Source of the DNA: Mermis nigrescens
Taxonomy: Eukaryota; Nematoda; Enoplea; Mermithida; Mermithidae
Length of the DNA stretch: 64,000 bases
Direction of reading: 5' to 3'
Assembly (NCBI GenBank): GCA_036768485.1
Contig: JAVLUZ010000712.1
Span: 62,001-126,000, forward strand
A program made the translations under genes and the position numbers. Under the pieces are notes generated by a model, which ran no database searches, was not told the origin of the DNA, and saw only the letters and a list, made by a program, of their open reading frames with translations. Below, in pieces: positions 25,331 to 34,300 of this stretch (position 1 is the stretch's first letter; every line of letters starts with the position of its first letter).

Positions 25331-28300
25331 CTTATTTATTCATTTATTTATTTATTTATTTATTTGTTTGTTTATTTATTTACTTTTTATTAAAAGAGTT
25401 TATCATAGTCACTGAAATATTTTTTACGAATATACCTACCGTTCATCATTGTCTTCTATTTGAATCGGAAAACACATGTCCGAATGAGACTGAGAGCAAA
25501 TCGGTGGATTACAGGAAGATGCGGATGCCAGCGATGTTCTCATCATATCGTGAGTGATAAATTGGCCGAACTGCATTAAAAGACCGTTCCATCTCCTATC
25601 GGTCACTTCCTGACCCGAACGCAATAATAGCCGAGATACTCGGCGTGAAGTTGGCAGATCGTTCCTCAGTGAACCTAAAAAATAAAATTCATCTGAAAAG
25701 ACAATATTTTTGCTTTTTGGGCTTTTGACCAGGTTTGGACCAAGATTTGAACCATGGGCCAACAGTTCGTAATTTTGTCGGGGATCAGCCGTAAACTTTT
25801 GCCGAGTTGATTTTCTGGGCTTTGAAGATTGGTCCTGTCGAAAATGGCGCTTGCGCCTTTTCTAAGCAAGCTACTTTTTTTGATAATTTTTTGATAGAAA
25901 TCGAGCGAAACTCAAAAGAAAAGCTGCCAAAGACCTGGAAATTCGAAGAAAATTCATTAATATCTTTAAGTTTTCCTAAATTTACAATGATATCTATGCG
26001 CAGCTAGTTCCTTCAATACCCAAGGTTGCTCGCGTCCGTGCAAATTAGTTTTTCAAAGCTACATCTGAAAAGCACTGGAACAAACATGACATTCCTTTGC
26101 TTTGCTTTATTTTGTTTCAAGCCAAACTGCGTATAAGGACGAATGATTCAGACATATTTTTAAGCTTTTATATTTTAGAAAGAAAGAATCGGCAGAAATG
26201 GGGAAAAATAGTGTTTTGGCACGTGTCAGTCTTTTTTAAGCTTCAAAATGACATTTAAGAAAAAATTTCGAACTGATCCCAAGAATTTCTGTGCTGTATT
26301 TGCATGATGCAAAGGGGTTGAAATAATCAATTTTAGGGAGACAGCTGATATTGGTAGAGGATCCCTAATTTAATTCTTACATGTAATTCGCAAAATTGGG
26401 CAGCAATCGAATTCAGAATGTGAAGTAAGTGAAAAATTACCATAATCGCAAAAAACGTTGAACTTAACACATTGAGATTTCGTCGGACATTTTGAATTTT
26501 GGGGATGTTCAAACTTCTTATTTAAATTATGGGGGTTCCGATGTAGCCAAAGTGCCAAAAATAGCAACAAAAAATTTAATTCTGGGGGTCTATCGATTTG
26601 GGGGTCTTTCAGATTCTGGGGAGTACAGACTATAGATGCACAAAATGTTTGATCTGTGGGGTCAGCCAGTCTTGAGGGTCAAAATTGAGCTTTTTGAAGC
26701 AAAAGCAGCTCAAAAACTGATATCAGCGCTAAAAAAGCTATAACATTACGTTATTATATAGTTTCTAGTCAATTTTAAGCATTTTTTCAGAAAATTTTCA
26801 ATTTTCATCTGTTTTTTGCCTTCATTTGGCCTTATTTTCTACAGAAAAAAATTCCCATTTTTCCATTCTGGGGTCTGCACCTCCAAACACCCTAAGCGCA
26901 TGTGTGGTCCGGACCCCCACACCCCCACGCCCGCGTTTGCTTATGTTTTAAAATTGTACCCCTGGGCGCCGAAATCGAGTCATCGTAGCGAGGGGGTTGC
27001 CTGTCGCGTCGAAACGGGGTCGAAGCCGCACCCAGAAGGGGTCGCTCCAAATGATTGCACGTTCCGTCGGCTGTTCTAAAGGCGACATTGTAGCAGGCAT
27101 TTCGACCGGTTCGGCAAAAATCGAGGGCCAATCGACTCTGTGACGTAACACAGCCGAATCTCGATAAGCTCGAGCCGATATCCGACGACGAAAATATGTG
27201 TTTCGACGAAGTATCTGATATAGAGAAACTTCCCAATTTATTACAACTTTATTACAATAATACGTGTTTGTATGCCCGAAAAACATATCATAGGTAGTGC
27301 GTTAGCGCGTACCTCGTATAATATACTTAACCTTCTTTTTTCTTCTATGTTTACCAAAGCGAGATGCGAATTTTATGTGCTCCCCCTACAACTGTAACGG
27401 GACACCTCTGTATTGTGCGATTTTTGAAAAGATAGATGATAAAAAATTTGCTGCTAGTCTTTTGTTTTTTTAAAATGAATACCCGGTATGTAAAGAGCGT
27501 GTAAAGTTTTACTGTAAAGTTATAACATAAATTTTTTAAATTTTGGTCGGTTACCAAACTTTCAACTCAGTTTTGCAAACTGTGTAATATGGTTTTGTTA
27601 ATATGTACACAATTGAGTAAGCTCAAAAGCCAATTTTTATTTTTTGAAAAGTGATTAATTCCCAGAGTGATAGTGTAAAGAGTGTAGAGAAATTGATGGT
27701 GAAAACACACATTTGGGCCCTTAATTTCTCTGCCAACAATTCCGGTTATAAGTCCCCGAAAATTTGTTCCAGCAGAAATGCACTACGACTCAAGGGCTAC
27801 TTTTAGCTTACCAGCAAACTTTTGTACACTCAATATGGAGTTGGATCTAGGGGTAAAAGCTTTACACTCCAGTGGATGGTGTAAAAACCGGATTTTGTCA
27901 AAGATTTCTCTGCCAACTTCTTCACTTACACATCTAGATAAATTTAATGACAGAGAGGAATAAAGTACTTTTTAAAGTTACACGTCGCAGCAAACCGCGT
28001 TTAAAAAACGCAATATTGAGTTATTTATGACGGTGTAAAGTTCGAAATAACGGGTGTAAAATGGTCGAAAAACACGTTTTTTCCGTTTCCACATACAAAC
28101 GTACGACGATTAAAAGGCTACAAACTGGTTTGAACAGAATTTCTTTACACTCAATCAGGAGTTAGGTTCTAGATTTTTAAAGTTTACAATGTGTTGAATG
28201 GTGGAAAATATGTTTTTGTCCGTTTTTGTTCGCCACTTTCTCCGTTGAGATGTCGGGATAGGTCGGGTAGAATAAAAATGAAGTACTTTCTAAGAGGTAC

Positions 28301-31300
28301 ACGTCACCGCATATTGTCTTTGTTTACATCAATATTCAGCTTTTTCCAGAAGTGTAAAGTCAAAAATTTCGGTGTGTTAATCGTGTTTCTGTCTTGTTTT
28401 TCTGCCAACTTCTCCGACTATGAGTCTGAACATAATCTCAAGTCTAAAAATGTATCATGAAACGGACGTGATACGCCAGTTGGGCGCATGTTTACACTCA
28501 ACAAAAAGGTTTACATCTAATATTTATTTGTCTTCAGGCCATTGTGGAGACTAGATTTTTTCATTAATTTTGATCGTAATATCAGAGTAATATCAGAATT
28601 ACGAATCCGACTGAAATCTTCTTTATACTATGTGGTTGCGTAAAGTATACACTGCAAGTTAAGTTTAGTTATAGAGCCTTGCGGAAGCTTAATTTTTTCA
28701 AAGCGTTCAAAGTAACGTCAGAATTACGGGTTAGTTTTCTCTACACCCAGTAAATGTGTAGAGTTTGCATTTTTCAATTATTGTTAATGCGTAGTTTACA
28801 CTACAAATTTATTTTACTTCCAGAGCGTTGCAAAACGTGAATGTTTTTCCAAATTTTTTACACTTAGTAATTATATGAAGTTTACACTGAAAATTGAATT
28901 TAGTTTCAGAGCGTTGCAGATGCTTAATTTTTTGTCAAAATGTTCCATGTAACGTCAGGATTACGAATCTGAGCGTAAGCGTCCTTTTCACTGAGTGATT
29001 GCGTCGGGTAAATGCTCAAAACCGTTGATCTGTTTAAATAAGATAACGTTGTTTGGTTCAAAAGGAATAATGCTGATGTTCAGAATAAAATTGTTTTTTC
29101 GCATTCTTGGACTGCTGTCCTTATTGTGGCATGTTACCGTATATGTTTACCGACTGATTTGCTCAAATCATGCTAATTAGAAGTAGGGTATTAGCAAAGA
29201 AAAATGCTCCGATGGAACAAAAAAGACGAATATGCTTGGGATTGTGAATTATCAAGGATGTAAAAGGAGGGGACTAGGAAGACGCTACCTTGAATTTTTC
29301 CGGGATCTTTTGATCTTTCAAGAGATAACAGCAGATAAATTTTCCAAGCAAAAAGTAGGGAACATTCAAATTATTCCTTATAAATTTCATCATGTCTATA
29401 TCATAATTTCTGCTTAAAAATTCGGAAAATTAGCAATTAAGCTGAAAATTAAGAGACACTTTCATTTATACTGAATAATCCAAGTTATTTTATCCGAATT
29501 AAAGAGCCGAATTTTCATTAATCTTTTATGGCTTTAAAAATATTTTGGGACATGCATTTCTTTTTCTTTATATGTTTTATAAATACAGGGTGGCGCGCGT
29601 ATTTATTCCATACTTTGTTTTTAATAGCTGCACCAGTTATTATTCACATAACATAAAACTTTACCAGATTATGAAGAAAATATGAAGGTTTTACCTTGCA
29701 AAGTTTGACAATGCCAAATTTTATAATTTTACAAGAAATGCACTCCAACGTGATCAATACTGTTTTCCGAAAATTCAGATAAAGGAAGTACTATGCAGGC
29801 AAGACTTTTCGGTGGATTTCGACTGTAACTTCAATGAAGGCATGAATTAATATGATTTTTCAATTCCTGTATGTTTAATTGTCACTCTATGTATGCTTTA
29901 GATTTAATACATTCCTAAAGAAAAATCGCACACGTTGAGACAGGAGAATGATGAGGCCAGATCTAAGGCAGAATGAGTCGGGGATTCGCTTTCCATGCTT
30001 TGGCCTGCTAATTTACTGAACTGGACGCTATTTATTTTTTATAATGCATAAAGCCAATGTGTACAAATTGCACCCTTTGAACATTCAAAAATTGAAAAGT
30101 CGATTACTTAAGTAATGATGTAGAAGTCGAAATAAGCTGAAAAGTTTTGCTCAGTTGTTGCTAGCCTTATTCGACATTTCCGTAAATAACTGTGTTCACA
30201 CAAAAATGTAATACTCTTAAAGTAAAAATTTTTCCAATGTACATACTTCACATGCTAAAATTTGTATGCTTTCTTTGTAACCTGGTAAAATTTTATTTTG
30301 TCTGAATAAAAAGTGTCACAGCTGCCGAGAAACAAAATATGGAATGGATACGTGCGCCACCCTGTATATCTAAATTTCGTTAAATTTTAAACAGTAAAAT
30401 TGCCTTTAATTGGCCGAATTTTTCCCTAATTTTCAACATTTGTACTTTCTTCGTTCAGATTTTTCAGTCAGGACTTATCAGTCATTTGAACAGCTTATCA
30501 GTACCATTAGGTCAAAATCTCAAACACGATAATGGTTCTACGACTAGTATCATGTAGCGTATAAAATAAAATAAATTTTATCGGTTATATCTTTTACAAC
30601 CTTTTCTTCGCAAATATTTTCAATCTGGCGATGAAGTACAACTAGCTAATTTATGCATTAAAATCAAGCAAGCGCCAATATTGTAGTTTAATATCGCAAA
30701 TAATTGCGACTAAATTAATACCAAAAAATATTGGCTTCTTTTACCTTCACGATCCTCCACTAGATTTTCACTGGACACCAATGATGCAGCCGAAAAAGAT
30801 TCTGATTGTTGAATATCTGCGCACCGCTGTGTCGGATCGATTACTTTAAAAATGACTGCGGTCGTAGTTGGAGCCGGAAGTCGGATTTCTTGAGCTGCGG
30901 GCACACTAGATATCGGATCATCTGTAAAGTAGAATACAATCATGTCGTATAATTGATACACTAAGAAAATGCAGAAAAGGGCCCAAAATTGCGGCAAGGA
31001 TCACACCTGGGCCCAGTTGCACCAAAAGCTTGTCAGCCGACATGCGACAGGCGCATAATATGACACTGACAGACAAAAATTATTTCGGTTGCACCATGCT
31101 TTGACAGTTTAGAGTGTGACAGGCATAGGTAGGCAGCACCGAAATTCTGGGGGTGCAAGGTCTTTCAGAGGTCCAAAAAATGGTCTTAAAAATGATGGTA
31201 TGGCGAACATTTTTCAACGTTTCTCATCAAGCACTATCCATTGGCATCAAGAAATTGCGAGAAAAAACAAAGAAAATTTTCAAAAATTTTAATTCTAGTG

Positions 31301-34300
31301 GGGGGGGGTATTTTGGTTTTTAGGGTAGGGGGTATTCAGCCTTCTGAGGGCTGCATACCCAACCAAACCCTCCGTCCCCCGCCCATATGTGGTGACAGCG
31401 TGACATTTTGCTTGACGGAGTGACAGTATTGTTTGACAGGTGACAGTTTCGCCTGCCACGTGACAGGTAAGTCTGACAGGAGCATTCTTTCCGGTTGCAC
31501 TAGACTCTTGTCAGCCAGTGTAGTCTTTTGACAGGCAAATGCTTACTTTAGGCTGATTCTAAAAACTTGATTTGTACAACGCCAAAAGTGATTCTGCATA
31601 AATTTGAAAAAAATCATAAAAATTTATAGCAAAAATATTTCAATTGATCAAATCAATCGTAAAAATCATAATATACAAGTTATAAAGAAATTATGAGCGA
31701 ACTATCAAGATCGAAAAGATTGAAAATTATTTTCTAAATCGAAAACGAAATTCAAATCTTGTTGAAAACTTTCATCATAAATATTTAATATATACAGAAA
31801 TCAAGTAAAACTTGGAATTACTAAAGGTAGTAAAGTCCGGATTTTTCTAAACTATTTCACAAAAAAATGAAAAAATGAAATTAAAACATTTAAAAAATAG
31901 AGAAAACAGAAATGAAGGACCAATGTATAGAGGTGCTGAATAATATCGCATGCTCGTCGATGATGTTGTCGACCTTAATTCTTTACATAATATTACAGCA
32001 TAGCATTTAACTGAACGAAATTTGTGCAAACGCCACGCACGACAACAGACTGCTCGATATATTATGAGATACAACTGCACTGCAGTGGCAGTGATGAATC
32101 GAAATTCTGATCATTAAGGAGAAATTCATACCTAGAGACTCGAAATCAGATGAGCTGGTGCCAGTTGCTATTATGTACACCAAACACTTAGATTTACGAG
32201 AGCTTATTTTTGTTAAAAGTACAAATCAGGTGCAGACAGGACAAAACACTCATGTCAAAAAATGCAGTAAAACAGACAAGTATTACACCTGTCAGAAAAG
32301 GTGGTGCAACCAGAATTAGCAGACGGGCAAAAATCATAGGTGGGCAGCTCCAAAATTCTGGGAGTGCAAGATTTTTCGAAGGTCAAACAATGGTCTTTAA
32401 AATGGTGGTATGTCGAAAAAACACCATTTTTAACGTTTCTCATCGAGCACTATCCATTGGCATGAAAAAATTGCGAAAAAAACGGAAAAAATTATCAAAA
32501 ATTGAATTCTGGGGTGGTATTTCGATTTCTGAGGGTATTCGGCCTTCTGGGGAATGCATACCTCCAACCACCCCTACGCCCACGTGTGGTTAAAATGCGC
32601 TTCTGAAATTGTCGCTTGTCGCCTGTCAGCCGAAATGCTTGACAGGAAAGTGGTGCAACCGGAAATGAATCTGTCGCTTGTCCAGGAAAGGCTCTGACAG
32701 GAAAGTGTGGTGTTACCGAATTTCTGTCAAAACTGTCACTTGTCACTGGTAGACAGATGACAGGCGCATGGTGCAACTGGGCCCTGTGGGGATCAGAATC
32801 CCAAAATTCAACCACAACTAAAATAACCCTATTTTTCGTTTTTTTCAAAATTTTTGATGCCAATGAAGAGAGTTTGATGGAAATAAGAACTTTTTTAATA
32901 ACTTTATTCCTAAAATAAATTCTTTGATATCACATTCTTCATGAATTTTTGTATTTTTGAGATATTCTATTAGAAAATAGAAATTTTTCTCCTAAAAATT
33001 ACGTACTTTAAACTCTAGGCACAGATAGAGGGCGAGCTATAGCCCGTTTTATTTGTTCGGGAGCTTTTTGCAAAAGTTTAAAGTGGCTACAGAAGTGTTG
33101 TAAACTAATGCGACTGAAATGATATTCTACAGTATATCGAGTTATATGACGATCTTTGACCTTGTCAAGCGGCAATGCTGTATCAGATTCATAAGCCACT
33201 TTTGTAGCCCAATTCATGTGGATTAAATTCAGCGACAAAGCTCTCCAATAAATGAAACAGACCATAAGTTAACGTGATGCGAGATCTTAACACTGCTGTA
33301 ATTCGAGTTTTGACAGAAGTTCTGCTGCTGAAGATTATGTTTTTAACCTGCTTTGTCATGGCTAGAAAATAACATAAATTTTGCTCGATACGTTATAATC
33401 AGAGTTTGTTTCACGTTCTTAATTCTACTGTGCCTTTATTGAATATGGAAAATGTTAATTCTACGATAATACTTGACCTTTTATGCGATGTATTTTAGTG
33501 AAACAATCAATGATAGAGGTGAATAGTTTTTTATGGAATCAAAAATTGATCCAGGAATTCTGCTGTGCATTACGATGTTCTAGTACAGAAAAGATACGTT
33601 AGCTCAGATTGAATGGAAATGGAAATACGGCTAAGATATCTTTCTGCTTAATCGATTAAATAAAGAAGATATGAAGAAATGGCTGCGATTCAGCAAATTG
33701 CTTGATTTGCCCGGTTTGAACTTCGAGAATTACCTACATCGAGTTTAGAATAGAATACGAAATACTTGCGCGATTTAAGAATTGGTCACTATCATATTCG
33801 GAAAAATAAAAGTTAAAGTCTGTTTCACGTATTCGAGAGCTTTTCTAGTAATTTTCTGAAGGCTACAGTTCGCCTAACTAGGTGATTTACTGTAACTCAA
33901 TAGAAAATATGAGTGGGAGCAAGCGGCTGTCATTCTTTCATTTTTAATGCACTGAACCGTCCATATAAAGATAATTCAAGCATCTAAACAGTCCTGGGAC
34001 ATACAATAGTAAGTGTGCTACGTAAAAATCTCGCGGCTGGAATCGAACCCGGGTTGCTTCGACGACAATCAGACGTTCTACCACTGCGCTAAGCGGAAGT
34101 TCGCGGGGATATTCAAATGTTAATCTATTGTGTTTAATGGTCAGTTTATGACGAGCTGAATGCGCAACTTCCATCCGCAAGTCGCATGATCTGCTGGAAG
34201 ACGAGAATGAATTAGGCCGCAAAAAATTTCATTGATACACCCTTCCTTCTTATATAGCTACAGCGAACTCTAAACGACCTACCGTAAGTAGGAAAGATAG

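Larger units (their letters stand above)
31009..32784. mobile_element. Foldback element FB1 with GGGCCCAGTTGCACCA ends
   Basis: Perfect 16-bp terminal inverted repeats at 31009-31024 and 32769-32784. Subterminal regions are dense in TGACAG/CTGTCA words and repeated GGTTGCACC/GGTGCAACC. Two R1 MITEs are nested in it (31124-31391, 32335-32588); removing them leaves about 1.24 kb. AT-rich centre, no ORF. Lies in intron 2 of gene A. Confidence 0.85.

Noticed and set aside
34021..34110. Possible genuine tRNA gene
   Set aside because: The A and B boxes are good, but acceptor, T and anticodon stems do not pair properly and the sequence is part of a repeated 545-bp element.
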